This document shows positions 42,707 to 51,236 of a stretch of 64,000 bases of DNA, one piece after another. Below the pieces are notes generated by a model. The model was not told the origin of the DNA. It saw only the letters and a list, made by a program, of their open reading frames with translations, and did no database searches. Positions within the stretch are counted from its first letter, which is position 1. Each line of letters opens with the position of its first letter. A program made the translations under genes and the position numbers. Source of the stretch: Bradyrhizobium sp. NAS80.1 (lineage in GTDB: Bacteria > Pseudomonadota > Alphaproteobacteria > Rhizobiales > Xanthobacteraceae); NCBI RefSeq assembly GCF_001908205.1, contig NZ_LGHL01000046.1, positions 1 to 64,000 of the forward strand. Reading direction: 5' to 3'.

Positions 42707-43747
42707 ATGTACCTGATTGAAGCGTTACCCACTGTCATCGGAACTGCCGCCATCGCGCCGGCGCTGCTGATGCTGTGGCTTGTCATTGCCGCCGAGGAGC
42801 GCCCGGGACCGCCGGCCCAGGTCTGGACCGCGTTCCTGCTTGGCGCTGCCAGCATTTCGCTGCTCGGCCTCGCCCGTGCCCCCTTCGCCAAGATGGTCGC
42901 CGCCCCCGACAACCCCTGGGCCGCACTGGCCATGCATTCAATCTTCGGGGTCGCCCTGCCGGAGGAAGCCGTCAAGGTGATCGCCATCGTGCTGATCTCC
43001 TCGACCAAGCGGCGGACCTTCGCCAATCCGATGGACACCGTGGTTTATGGCGCCGCGGTCGGCCTCGGCTTCGCCGCTTACGAGAACCTCGCTTATCTCG
43101 TCCAACACGCCGAGATGTGGCGCTCACTCGCTGCCCTGCGCAGTGTCCTGACCGTGCCGTTCCACGGCGCTCTCGGTATCATTGCCGGCGCTTACCTCAC
43201 GATCGCCCGCGCCGGCACGGCGCTGGGTGCGAACCGCCATCATCGCGACTGGGCCCGTCTTTCCAGCCGCCTTCTAATGCTCGCAGGGCCGCTGGCGCTG
43301 CATGCGGCTTTCGACTTCCCGCTGCTGACCTTGCAACGCATGCCGGACCTGGATCCGACGCTCCGGATGTGGCTGGGCGCGGCGAGTCTGCTGATCGGCT
43401 TCAGTTCGATTGCCTTCGCCATCCGCCTGGTCCGGCGGGTCGCGCGCCATCACGCGCCCCGAACCGACGTCGCACGCGAACGACTTAGCCAGTTGCGCCG
43501 GATGTGGGCATTGTGGCTCGCCGGTGGCGGCGTCGGCTTTCTCGGCCTCGCCTTCGTGCTGACCTCGATCCACCACTGGCTCATCAACCCCGAGCGCAAC
43601 CTGACGCTGGCCTTGATCCCGATCGGTTTTGTCTCGATCCTGCTCGGCCTTGCGCTACTGGTTGTCACCACGGCGATCTACATTCTCGGCCGCAACCGCA
43701 TTCGCACCAGTGGCGAGGGTTTCTCATCAGCGCACGGCGGCGGCTGA
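42707..43747 (+). CDS. PrsW-family intramembrane metalloprotease-like protein
   Basis: About 346 residues from MYLIEALPTVIG with eight or more transmembrane helices. PrsW signatures are present: PEEAVKV (EExxK-like), GLGFAAYENLAYL, FHGALGI and HAAFDFPLL, supplying Glu and His metal ligands. PrsW proteins cleave membrane-bound regulators such as anti-sigma factors. The ATG at 42644 would add 21 residues. No obvious substrate gene is adjacent. Region 42410-42706 has nothing recognised. Confidence 0.85.
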   Translation: MYLIEALPTVIGTAAIAPALLMLWLVIAAEERPGPPAQVWTAFLLGAASISLLGLARAPFAKMVAAPDNPWAALAMHSIFGVALPEEAVKVIAIVLISSTKRRTFANPMDTVVYGAAVGLGFAAYENLAYLVQHAEMWRSLAALRSVLTVPFHGALGIIAGAYLTIARAGTALGANRHHRDWARLSSRLLMLAGPLALHAAFDFPLLTLQRMPDLDPTLRMWLGAASLLIGFSSIAFAIRLVRRVARHHAPRTDVARERLSQLRRMWALWLAGGGVGFLGLAFVLTSIHHWLINPERNLTLALIPIGFVSILLGLALLVVTTAIYILGRNRIRTSGEGFSSAHGGG

Positions 43748-43816
43748 GCCGCGGGATGGCAAGCGCGCTACGCGCGTACTAGATTTGGCCTCGTCTGCTT
43801 CCGATGAGGGATCACC

Positions 43817-44395
43817 ATGACATCGCCCGAGGATTTTTCACGGCTGCAATCCGCAATGAGCCAGGCGGTCAAGGCGCATTGGAAAGCCTTCCTGTTCGAA
43901 GGCATCCTGCTCGCCGTTCTCGGCGTCGCCGCGCTGATCCTGCCGCCGCTCGCGAGCCTTGCGATCACGATCTTTCTCGGCTGGATGTTCCTGATCAGCG
44001 GTATCGGCGGACTGATCGTGACCTATTGGGCGCGCAGCATGCCGGGCTTCTGGTGGTCACTGATCTCGGCCGCGCTGGCCGTGCTCGCCGGCATGCTCCT
44101 GCTGGCCCGGCCGATGCAGGCCGTGCTGACGCTGACCATCGTGCTCGGCGCCTACTTCCTGGCCGAGGGTGTCGCCACGATCATGTACGCGCTCGAGCAC
44201 CGCCGCGAGCTGAGCAGCCGCTGGTCGTGGCTCCTGATCTCCGGCCTCCTCGACATCGCGATCTCCTTCATGGTGATCACGGGACTGCCGAGCTCTGCGG
44301 AATGGGCCATCGGCATCCTCGTCGGCATCAACCTGTTGTTCGGCGGCTCTACCCTGATCGGCATGGCGCTGGCGGCGCGCAAGAGCAACACCTGA
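43817..44395 (+). CDS. HdeD-family membrane protein
   Basis: 192 residues with six transmembrane helices in three pairs: FEGILLAVLGVAALILPPLASLAITIFLGWMFLISG, SLISAALAVLAGMLLLARPMQAVLTLTIVLGAYFLAEG and WLLISGLLDIAISFMVITGLP...GINLLFGG. The L..G...I..G..LL..P......L....G....GG pattern is DUF308/HdeD, linked to acid stress in enterics. About 70 bp separate it from the attenuator of the next gene. Confidence 0.88.
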   Translation: MTSPEDFSRLQSAMSQAVKAHWKAFLFEGILLAVLGVAALILPPLASLAITIFLGWMFLISGIGGLIVTYWARSMPGFWWSLISAALAVLAGMLLLARPMQAVLTLTIVLGAYFLAEGVATIMYALEHRRELSSRWSWLLISGLLDIAISFMVITGLPSSAEWAIGILVGINLLFGGSTLIGMALAARKSNT

Positions 44396-44428
44396 GGCGC
44401 CCCGTCGCCTGCCAAGCCGATTTGGGGG

Positions 44429-44457
44429 GTGACAACCCGCCAATGGCGCGCTATATG
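44429..44457 (+). promoter_or_regulatory. Sigma-70 promoter of the DAHP synthase transcript
   Basis: GTGACA (44429-44434), a 17-base spacer and TATATG (44452-44457). Transcription would begin about seven or eight bases later, at 44464-44465, which is the A of the leader ATG, giving a leaderless leader peptide. Confidence 0.6.
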
Positions 44458-44464
44458 GCCATCC

Positions 44465-44545
44465 ATGATCACCGTCGCCACCAGCTATTTTTGGTACTTT
44501 AGCTACGACAGCTCGCTGGCGGCAGGAGGATCGCGCTCAATCTGA
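44465..44545 (+). CDS. Aromatic amino-acid leader peptide
   Basis: 26 residues, MITVATSYFWYFSYDSSLAAGGSRSI. Seven consecutive codons read Tyr-Phe-Trp-Tyr-Phe-Ser-Tyr, six of them aromatic, an extreme enrichment placed right before mutually exclusive hairpins and a terminator in front of DAHP synthase. Ribosome stalling at these codons under Phe, Tyr or Trp shortage would expose 44515-44523 to form the antiterminator. There is no ribosome binding site, consistent with leaderless initiation. Confidence 0.8.
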   Translation: MITVATSYFWYFSYDSSLAAGGSRSI

Positions 44546-44595
44546 CACATTGCAGCAAAACGTCCGAACAAGCCGCCAGACCTGGCGGCTTTTTT
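44477..44595 (+). promoter_or_regulatory. Transcription attenuator of the DAHP synthase gene
   Basis: Region 1 (GCCACCAGC, 44477-44485, inside the leader) can pair with region 2 (GCTGGCGGC, 44515-44523, eight of nine). Region 2 can instead pair with region 3 (GCCGCCAG, 44572-44579, eight of eight). Region 3 with region 4 (44583-44591) forms the terminator, a nine-base stem AAGCCGCCA/TGGCGGCTT followed by six T at 44590-44595, 37 bases before the structural gene. The alternatives 1:2 + 3:4 versus 2:3 are the classic attenuation logic. Confidence 0.8.
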
Positions 44596-44632
44596 ATTGG
44601 CCGGCAGGTTCTAAAACAGACAGGAGCCCGCC

Positions 44633-45718
44633 GTGCTGAGCACGACCGACGATCTTCGTATCCGCGAACTGAAAGAACTGAGCACGCCGGAAGAGGTGAT
44701 GCGGGAAGTCCCGCGCACGCTCACCGCGACGCGTGTGGTGATGGCGGCGCGCAACGCCGTCCATGCCATCCTCAACGGCCAGGACGACCGCCTGCTGGTC
44801 GTGGTCGGCCCCTGCTCGGTGCATGACCCCAAGGCTGCGCTCGACTATGCCGAGCGCCTGGCAAAGCTGCGCGAGGACCTCGCCGATCAGCTCGAGATCG
44901 TGATGCGGGTCTATTTCGAGAAGCCGCGCACCACGGTCGGCTGGAAGGGCCTGATCAACGATCCCGATCTCGACGGCAGCTTCGACATCAACAAGGGCCT
45001 GCGGCTGGCGCGCAACGTGCTATCGGCGATCAACAATCTCGGCCTGCCCGCCGGCACCGAATTTCTCGACATGACGACGCCGCAATACATCGCTGACCTC
45101 GTGTCATGGGCCGCGATTGGCGCGCGCACGACCGAGAGCCAGATCCATCGCGAGCTAGCCTCGGGGCTGTCCTGCCCCGTCGGCTTCAAGAACGGCACCG
45201 ACGGCAATGTACGGATCGCGGCGGACGCGGTGAAGTCTGCCTCGCATCCGCATCATTTCATGGCGGTGACGAAGCTCGGCCGCTCGGCGATCGCCTCGAC
45301 CGCGGGCAACGAGGACTGCCACATCATCCTGCGCGGCGGCAGCAAGCCGAACTACGATGCGACCAGCGTCGCGGCGGCCTGCAACGAGCTGGCCAAATCC
45401 GGCGTCGCGCCGCTTGTGATGGTGGACGCGAGCCACGCCAATTCGAGCAAGAAGCCGGAAAATCAGCCACTGGTGATGGCCGACATCGCCGGCCAGATTT
45501 CCGGCGGCGAGAACCGCATCATGGGTGTGATGATCGAGAGCAATCTCGTCGCCGGCCGCCAGGACGTGGTGGCAGGCACGCCTCTCGTCTACGGTCAGAG
45601 CATCACGGACGGCTGCATCGACTGGGCGACCACGGCGACCGTGCTCGAGCAGCTCGCCGACGCGGTCGAGATCCGACGCAACACCCAGCGCGCAGGGCTG
45701 CACGAGCGCTCGGCCTGA
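44633..45718 (+). CDS. aroG: 3-deoxy-7-phosphoheptulonate (DAHP) synthase, class I
   Basis: 361 residues from a GTG preceded by CAGGAG. LLVVVGPCSVHDPKAALDYAERL, MRVYFEKPRTTVGWKGLINDPDLDGSFDINKGL, GTEFLDMTTPQYIADLVSWAAIGARTTESQIHRELASGLSCPVGFKNGTDG and DASHANSSKKPENQP are the class I (AroF/G/H) active-site segments. It condenses phosphoenolpyruvate and erythrose-4-phosphate at the entry of the shikimate pathway. Expression is probably controlled by the leader peptide attenuator at 44465-44595. Which feedback isoform (Phe, Tyr or Trp) cannot be read off. Confidence 0.95.
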   Translation: MLSTTDDLRIRELKELSTPEEVMREVPRTLTATRVVMAARNAVHAILNGQDDRLLVVVGPCSVHDPKAALDYAERLAKLREDLADQLEIVMRVYFEKPRTTVGWKGLINDPDLDGSFDINKGLRLARNVLSAINNLGLPAGTEFLDMTTPQYIADLVSWAAIGARTTESQIHRELASGLSCPVGFKNGTDGNVRIAADAVKSASHPHHFMAVTKLGRSAIASTAGNEDCHIILRGGSKPNYDATSVAAACNELAKSGVAPLVMVDASHANSSKKPENQPLVMADIAGQISGGENRIMGVMIESNLVAGRQDVVAGTPLVYGQSITDGCIDWATTATVLEQLADAVEIRRNTQRAGLHERSA

Positions 45719-45772
45719 CCGGCAAACGCGGGCGGGGCGAGCTGTCGCGCCCTGCCCGCCATCGGCCCCGGC

Positions 45773-46051
45773 TTAGCAGCCGCGGCAGATGCTCTTGATC
45801 TTCTTGTCGAGCGCCGCGTCTTCCTTGTTCGCGGGATTGTTCGGATCGCTCAGGCTCTTCTCGCTGGGCACCTCGTCTGCACGCGGCTGACGATGACCAA
45901 CCGGCGCGGGCAGCACGGTGCCGGAGATGCCCCCGCCTGATCCTGATCCGGATCCTGATCCCGCCCCCGTCCCCTTAGTGCCGCCGGTCTGTGCGACCGC
46001 GGTGCCACCGAGCAAGACCAGCAGCGACATCGTCACGACGATCTTTCTCAT
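45773..46051 (-). CDS. Exported Gly/Ser-rich protein
   Basis: 92 residues: MRKIVVTMSLLVLLGGTAVA signal peptide, a Gly-Ser linker (GSGSGSGSGGG), then a charged C-terminus ending KKIKSICRGC with two cysteines. AGGAG five bases upstream of the ATG. Perhaps periplasmic; function unknown. Confidence 0.6.
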   Translation of the reverse strand: MRKIVVTMSLLVLLGGTAVAQTGGTKGTGAGSGSGSGSGGGISGTVLPAPVGHRQPRADEVPSEKSLSDPNNPANKEDAALDKKIKSICRGC

Positions 46052-46097
46052 TTCGCTCCTCCATTCCTCAAACCGGCGTCTCTTCGCATCGCGGCAC

Positions 46098-47192
46098 TCA
46101 GGCCCCGGGCGGGTAGAGATGAACCTCGCCGCAATAATCCACGATACGATAGCGCGTTTCCGATGCCACATCACGCGCGTCCGGTGCAGTATTTTGCGCC
46201 GCCAACACGTAATTCGGCCCCACCGGCGATTTGCCGGCGCCGCCGGGAATGTCGATGACATAGTCAGGCTGACATAGTCCGGATATCCGCCCGCGCAACC
46301 GCCGCATCAGCTCCCGCCCTTCCGCCAGCGTGGTGCGCAGATGCGCAGTACCCGGCGCGAGATCACCGTGATGCAGGTAGTAAGGCTTGATCCGGCATTC
46401 GACGAAAGCTCGCATCAAATCCGACAAGGCCGCGATGGTATCATTGACCCCGCGCAAGAGCACGGACTGGCTCACCAGGGGAATGCCGGCATCGACAAGC
46501 CGCGCGCAAGCCGCACGTGCCGGGCCGGTCAGTTCACGCGCATGGTTGGCATGCACGGCAACCCACGTGGTCGCGCCCTCGACCTTCAGCGCGGCGACCA
46601 TCTCGCCACTGATGCGTGCCGGATCTGCCACTGGCACCCGGGTGTGAAGGCGGATGACCTTGACGTGATCGATCGCGGCGAGATCGGTCATGATCTCGCT
46701 CATCCGCCGCGGCGACAGCACCATGGGGTCGCCGCCGGTCAGGATGACCTCCCAGATCTCGCTATGCGACCGGATATAGTTGATCGCCGCGCGATACGCG
46801 TCGTCCGAGAGCGCGCTATCCTTGCCGGGACCGACCATCTCGCGGCGGAAGCAAAATCGGCAATAGACCGCGCAGACGTGAACGAGCTTGAACAGGACGC
46901 GGTCGGGATAGCGATGCACGATGCCTGGGACCGGCGAGTGTGGGTGATCGCCGATGGGATCGGCGTTCTCGCCCGGCTGCACATTGAGCTCCGCGGCGGT
47001 CGGAACGAACTGGCGCGCTATGGGGTCATCGGGATCGGAATTGTCGATCAGCTCGACCAGCGCCGGCGTGATCGCGACCGCGTAGCGCGCGGCGACACGT
47101 TCGAGCGCGGGCAGCGCCGTGGCGGGCGCAAGGTGCTCGGCAACTAGCTCGCTCGGCTCGCGCAATGTGCGTGCAAGATTGGTCTTCGTCAT
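46098..47192 (-). CDS. epmB: EF-P-Lys lysine 2,3-aminomutase (EpmB)
   Basis: 364 residues. Radical-SAM cluster motif CAVYCRFC, HSPVPGIVHRYPDRVLFKLVHVC before it, then VILTGGDPMVLSPRRMSEI, IRLHTRVPVADPARI, VAVHANHARELT and IKPYYLHHGDLAPGTAHLRT (PLP-binding region IDIPGGAGKSPVGPNYV). It makes (R)-beta-lysine for EF-P modification. It overlaps epmA by ATGA. Confidence 0.95.
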   Translation of the reverse strand: MTKTNLARTLREPSELVAEHLAPATALPALERVAARYAVAITPALVELIDNSDPDDPIARQFVPTAAELNVQPGENADPIGDHPHSPVPGIVHRYPDRVLFKLVHVCAVYCRFCFRREMVGPGKDSALSDDAYRAAINYIRSHSEIWEVILTGGDPMVLSPRRMSEIMTDLAAIDHVKVIRLHTRVPVADPARISGEMVAALKVEGATTWVAVHANHARELTGPARAACARLVDAGIPLVSQSVLLRGVNDTIAALSDLMRAFVECRIKPYYLHHGDLAPGTAHLRTTLAEGRELMRRLRGRISGLCQPDYVIDIPGGAGKSPVGPNYVLAAQNTAPDARDVASETRYRIVDYCGEVHLYPPGA

Positions 47193-48241
47193 GTCTCACC
47201 TGCAGGCGGTGTCCAGACCACCTGATCAATTCGCGATGCACCGCTCGCCAGCATCACCAGCCGGTCGAAGCCGAGCGCGACGCCGCTGGCCTCCGGCATT
47301 GCGGCGACTGCGGCGAGAAAGTCCTCATCCAGCGGATAGGCCTCGCCATAGCGGCGCTGCTTCTCCCCCATTGACTCCACGAAACGCTTGCGCTGCTCCT
47401 CGGCGTCGGTGAGTTCACCGAAGCCGTTGGCGAGCTCGACACCGCAGGCGTAGACCTCGAACCGCTCCGCGACGCGCGGATCGTCCGTCTTCACCCGCGC
47501 CAGCGCCGCCTCTGGAGATGGGTATTCGAACAGAATGGTCAAACGACCCTGCCCCAAATGCGGCTCGACATGCTCGACCAAAACCTTGCTGAAGAGGTCG
47601 GACCAGGTGTCGTCCTCGGCCACACGGACCTTGCCGCCGGCCGCCCGCGCGAGCGCGGCACGATTACCCTCGTCACCCGAGATTGTCGACAGCAGGTCGA
47701 TGCCGGCGAACCGCTCGAAGGCGCCGGCGACCGTCAAAAGCTCCGGTTCGGCGAAGGGGTCGCAGGTCCGGTTCCGGAACGAGAATGTCCGGATCCCGGT
47801 CGCCTGCGCGGCGCGGGCGATGACGACGACGGTGTCGGCCATGATGGCATCATAGGGGGCGCCCGCCCGGTACCACTCCAGCATGGTGAATTCGGGCAGA
47901 TGCAGGTCGCCGCGCTCACGGTCGCGGAACACCCGGGCGAGCTCGAAAATCCGCTCTTCGCCCGCCGCCAGCAGCTTCTTGCAGGCGAATTCCGGCGAGG
48001 TCCGCAGGTAGCGGCTGGCGCGGCTGCCGTCTGGCCGCAGGATCTCGGTTCGGGGGGCGTGCAGATGGGTCTCATTGCCCGGGGAGACCTGGAGGACCGA
48101 GGTTTCGACCTCGACGAAACCCTGCTCGGCGAAAAAGCCCCGTATTGCTCCGGTCACCGCCCCCCTCGCCTGGAGGAAAGGCCTCCGGTCGAGGTGCCGC
48201 CCGGGCGACCAGAACGGCGAAATCGGCTTGTCCCCAGTCAT
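47189..48241 (-). CDS. epmA: EF-P--(R)-beta-lysine ligase (EpmA/PoxA)
   Basis: 350 residues, a shortened class II lysyl-tRNA synthetase catalytic core without anticodon domain: VETSVLQVSPGNETHL, YLRTSPEFACKKLLAAGEERIFELARVFRDRERGDLHLPEFTMLEWYRAG, GVELANGFGELTDAEEQRKRF and SGVALGFDRLVMLASG (motif 3). Attaches beta-lysine to a Lys of EF-P. The start MTGDKPISPFW at 48241 gives family length; longer open frame upstream runs antisense into efp. Confidence 0.95.
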   Translation of the reverse strand: MTGDKPISPFWSPGRHLDRRPFLQARGAVTGAIRGFFAEQGFVEVETSVLQVSPGNETHLHAPRTEILRPDGSRASRYLRTSPEFACKKLLAAGEERIFELARVFRDRERGDLHLPEFTMLEWYRAGAPYDAIMADTVVVIARAAQATGIRTFSFRNRTCDPFAEPELLTVAGAFERFAGIDLLSTISGDEGNRAALARAAGGKVRVAEDDTWSDLFSKVLVEHVEPHLGQGRLTILFEYPSPEAALARVKTDDPRVAERFEVYACGVELANGFGELTDAEEQRKRFVESMGEKQRRYGEAYPLDEDFLAAVAAMPEASGVALGFDRLVMLASGASRIDQVVWTPPAGET

Positions 48242-48403
48242 TAACCGACCGCCCCCACCTTGAGCAAAATGCTGGCATCGAACCGCAAAATCAGTATGTT
48301 GCGCCCCGAAACGGGCGCCAAGGTCCGACTTGAGGCCCCCAGCCCCCCATCCATTTGACCACGTCCTGGCCGGTGCCGGGCCAAGCAAGCAGGAAATATA
48401 GCT

Positions 48404-48970
48404 TTGAGAGTCATCGCCAGTTCTATTCGCAAAGGCAACGTGATCGAGCAAGACGGCAAGCTCTATGTCGTCGTGAGCGCCGAGAACATCCATCCCGGCA
48501 AGGGCACCCCGGTCAGCCAGATCGAAATGCGCCGAATCTCGGACGGGGTAAAGATCTCCGAGCGGTACAAGACCACCGACCAGGTCGAGAAGGCCACGAT
48601 CGAAGAACGCAATTACACCTTCCTGTATGAAGATGGCGACGGCTTCCACTTCATGAACCCGGAGACCTACGACCAGGTCCAGGTCTCCAAGGACGTCGTC
48701 GGCGACGCGGCCGCGTATCTTCAGGAGAGCATGACGGTCAAGCTGTCCATGCACGACGCCAACCCGGTGTCGATGGCGCTGCCGCAGCGTGTGACGCTGG
48801 AAGTGGTCGAGACCGAGCCGGTGACCAAGGGCCAGACCGCGTCCTCCTCGTACAAGCCCGCAGTGCTCTCCAATGGCGTGCGCACCACCGTGCCGCCGCA
48901 CATCTCGGTCGGCACCCGCATCGTCGTGATGACCGAAGACGGCTCCTACTCCGAGCGCGCCAAGGACTAA
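48404..48970 (+). CDS. efp: Elongation factor P
   Basis: 188 residues, beginning [22 protein letters not shown] and containing NIHPGKGTP; Lys at about 33 is the beta-lysylation site. [36 protein letters not shown] and [27 protein letters not shown] complete the three KOW/OB domains. The start appears to be TTG at 48404 with AGGA nine bases upstream. EF-P relieves ribosome stalling at polyproline. Divergent from epmA-epmB, which modify it. Confidence 0.97.
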   Translation: MRVIASSIRKGNVIEQDGKLYVVVSAENIHPGKGTPVSQIEMRRISDGVKISERYKTTDQVEKATIEERNYTFLYEDGDGFHFMNPETYDQVQVSKDVVGDAAAYLQESMTVKLSMHDANPVSMALPQRVTLEVVETEPVTKGQTASSSYKPAVLSNGVRTTVPPHISVGTRIVVMTEDGSYSERAKD

Positions 48971-49005
48971 GCGAGAGTCGAGGATAGCCGCCGGAGGGCG
49001 AGACC

Positions 49006-50607
49006 GTGGTTGGGAAGAGTTTCCGCTTCGTCTCGCTGCTTCTGGCGTCGCTTTCGCTCCTCGCCGCGACGCCGCTCGCTGCGGATGAAATCCGCAGCCC
49101 TTCACTCACGGCCCTGCGCGTCGATTGGCGCGCAGCACTTGACCAGCTCCGCACCGAAATCAACAGCCGTCCCCAGATCGCGGGCGACTTCATCTTCGTA
49201 CCCCGCCGTTCGGTGCCGCGCCACGATCCGCGCGCGATGCCGGCGCTGGTGCAGCTCAACGCGGTCTCCTCGCAATTCTTCACCGGCATCGCCCGCAGCT
49301 CGGTGCCCGTGCTGCTGCCATTCGACGCCGCGGCGTATCTCGAGGCACAGCGCAACGGTGCTGCGGCGCCCCCTGCGCAGTCCCGCTACCAGGCCGACTT
49401 CAATCCCGTCGACGTGTTCGACGCCGGCCCCGCCGGCTACAGCGCGACCTTCTCATTCGAGCCGGGGGCCGGCGATGGCATGCCGAGCCGCGTGTTCGCG
49501 AGGCCGGTCGAGGTGCAGATCACCGGTTCGGCCCTCGTGTACGACGTCGCCGATCCCGCCGGCGGCAAAGGTGAGCAGGTCAAGACGCTCACAGCGCTCT
49601 ATCCGGACCTGCGCCGATTCATCCGGGAAGGCTATGTGCGCTACGCCTTCACCCGTTTCGGCGCCGCCTATGTGGTGTCGATCCAGTGTCTCGACAGCGT
49701 CGCCAAGCCGCGGCGGCTCGCCTGCAAGGAAGCCTATCCCGTTGCCGAGCGCTTCCTGAAGGCCCTGCGCATCGCGGGCGGCCAGCGCATGCGGCCGCTG
49801 ATGGACGTCGCCTCCAACATCATGGATCGTCCCGCGGAGCGTTCGCCGGATTTCAACTACCGGCCGAGCGGCGACATCATCCCGAACACCGGCTATCGCA
49901 AGCAAGGCGGCCATCCCGACGCGATCGCCTATGCGCAGATCCGCTTCCCCCTCGAAAAGGCGCCTGCATTCGTCCACTCACAATCCCACGGCAAACGCGA
50001 CAAGAGCGACAGCCCGACCACCTATCCCTGGCGCGACAATTTCTGCGAGTCGCGCAGCTTCCAAGTCTGGCAGTGCGCAAGCGGTTACGGCCACCAGGGC
50101 GAAGACATTCGCGCTGCGGACTGCCCGCCGCCCGGCGAAGGCCGCGAGCCCTGCGATCCTAAGCAGCGCAGTGTCGTTGCCGTCCGCGATGCCATGGTGA
50201 TCCGCAATACCAGGGACCAGGCCGCGACGCTCGAGGTCAACAGCCGCACCGAGCACATCCGCTTCCGCTACATGCACATGAACCCGCAGGCGTTGAACGC
50301 AGACGGCGTGCTCAACGGCCGCATCGTTACCGAAGGCGAGAAGATCGGCGTGGTCTCAAACTATCTCGACCATCCCGCCGGCACGTCGATGCACCTGCAT
50401 TTCGATGTCCAGGTGTTCACCCGCGACGGCTGGATTTGGGTGAGCCCCTACGTCACGCTGGTGTCGGCGTATGAGCGCCTGATCGGCGCCCGCGGCCGCG
50501 AGGTGGGTCCGGAGATCGCGGTCACGGCGCAGCCGGTGGTGCATGCGGTGCCGGAGGACGTCATCAGGCCGGACCTGCGCGAAGGAGCGAGCAGCGAGGA
50601 GAATTGA
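49006..50607 (+). CDS. M23-type peptidase-like exported protein
   Basis: 533 residues, GTG start with CGGAGG nearby. A signal peptide (SLLLASLSLLAATPLAA) precedes a long unrecognised domain. The C-terminal part is M23/LytM-like: CASGYGHQGEDIRA (His, Asp), HIRFRYMHMNP, and TSMHLHFDVQVF (HxH). A Cys-rich insertion (CPPPGEGREPCDP) sits between the ligands. Likely a periplasmic murein hydrolase or an inactive regulator; zinc ligands look intact. Confidence 0.8.
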   Translation: MVGKSFRFVSLLLASLSLLAATPLAADEIRSPSLTALRVDWRAALDQLRTEINSRPQIAGDFIFVPRRSVPRHDPRAMPALVQLNAVSSQFFTGIARSSVPVLLPFDAAAYLEAQRNGAAAPPAQSRYQADFNPVDVFDAGPAGYSATFSFEPGAGDGMPSRVFARPVEVQITGSALVYDVADPAGGKGEQVKTLTALYPDLRRFIREGYVRYAFTRFGAAYVVSIQCLDSVAKPRRLACKEAYPVAERFLKALRIAGGQRMRPLMDVASNIMDRPAERSPDFNYRPSGDIIPNTGYRKQGGHPDAIAYAQIRFPLEKAPAFVHSQSHGKRDKSDSPTTYPWRDNFCESRSFQVWQCASGYGHQGEDIRAADCPPPGEGREPCDPKQRSVVAVRDAMVIRNTRDQAATLEVNSRTEHIRFRYMHMNPQALNADGVLNGRIVTEGEKIGVVSNYLDHPAGTSMHLHFDVQVFTRDGWIWVSPYVTLVSAYERLIGARGREVGPEIAVTAQPVVHAVPEDVIRPDLREGASSEEN

Positions 50608-50620
50608 GGGCGAGCGGATC

Positions 50621-50697
50621 GTAGCCCCGATGAGCGAAGCGATATCCGGGGATCGGCCGCGATTGATCCCGGGTATCGCTCCGCTCACCGGGGCTAC
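50621..50697. repeat. Intergenic palindromic repeat of Bradyrhizobium type
   Basis: GTAGCCCCGATGAGCGAAGCGATATCCGGGG and the inverted CCCGGGTATCGCTCCGCTCACCGGGGCTAC form a long imperfect hairpin. GTAGCCCGGATGAGC...GCTCATCCGGGCTAC palindromes recur between genes throughout rhizobial genomes as I know them. It may end transcription of both flanking genes. Confidence 0.65.
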
Positions 50698-50711
50698 GCC
50701 GTCGCTATCAG

Positions 50712-51215
50712 CTACTCGAGATACGTCGTGAGCTGCGTGCCCTCGTCCGCAACGAACACCGCGATCAATTCCGCGGGCTCTGTGGCGCTGGCGTTGGCCG
50801 AGACCAGGTGCGTCGCGCCCGGCGGCTCGAAGAAGGACTGGCCGACCCCGAACGTCTCGACCGGGCCGCCGCCGAGCTGGGAGCGGATTTCGCCCTTGGT
50901 GATGTAGGCGGTGACCGAGCCGGCATGGCGATGTGGCCGCGAAAATCCGCCGGGACCATAGAAGACACGCACGATGGTCACGCGCTTGCCCGGCACGTTG
51001 GGCAGAGGATAGGACGCGATCGGCTCGACCTTGTCGAGCGGCGAACTCTCGGCAGCGGTGGCGCAGAGCGGCGCCAGCGCGCCGGACACGCTGTCCATCG
51101 CCACCGGCAGCACCTTTCCGATCGCAAGCGCACAGGCAAGCCCGCCGACGACGGCCAGCGCCATCGAGCGCGATGGCACTGGACGCTGCGTGGTGGCCAC
51201 GCTCATTGCGGTCAT
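50712..51215 (-). CDS. Cupin-domain membrane-anchored or exported protein
   Basis: About 167 residues from MTAMSVATTQRP, with a hydrophobic segment (MALAVVGGLACALAIGKVLPVAM) and a cupin domain: GPGGFSRPHRHAGSVTAYITKGEIRSQLGGGPVETFGVGQSFFEPPGATHLVSAN with metal-binding HRH...E and H. It resembles the secreted cupin at 59940-60356. Last gene of an operon with the CMD protein. Confidence 0.8.
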   Translation of the reverse strand: MTAMSVATTQRPVPSRSMALAVVGGLACALAIGKVLPVAMDSVSGALAPLCATAAESSPLDKVEPIASYPLPNVPGKRVTIVRVFYGPGGFSRPHRHAGSVTAYITKGEIRSQLGGGPVETFGVGQSFFEPPGATHLVSANASATEPAELIAVFVADEGTQLTTYLE

Positions 51216-51236
51216 GACAACCTCCCCTCGTTGCAA

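Noticed and set aside
44443..44502. Alternative short ORF MARYMAIHDHRRHQLFLVL before DAHP synthase
   Set aside because: It begins upstream of the predicted transcription start and lacks the codon enrichment; the 44465 frame explains the attenuator.
48242..49105. N-terminal extension of epmA to a 638-residue protein
   Set aside because: The extension is antisense to efp and exceeds family length; MTGDKPISPFW at 48241 is the natural start.
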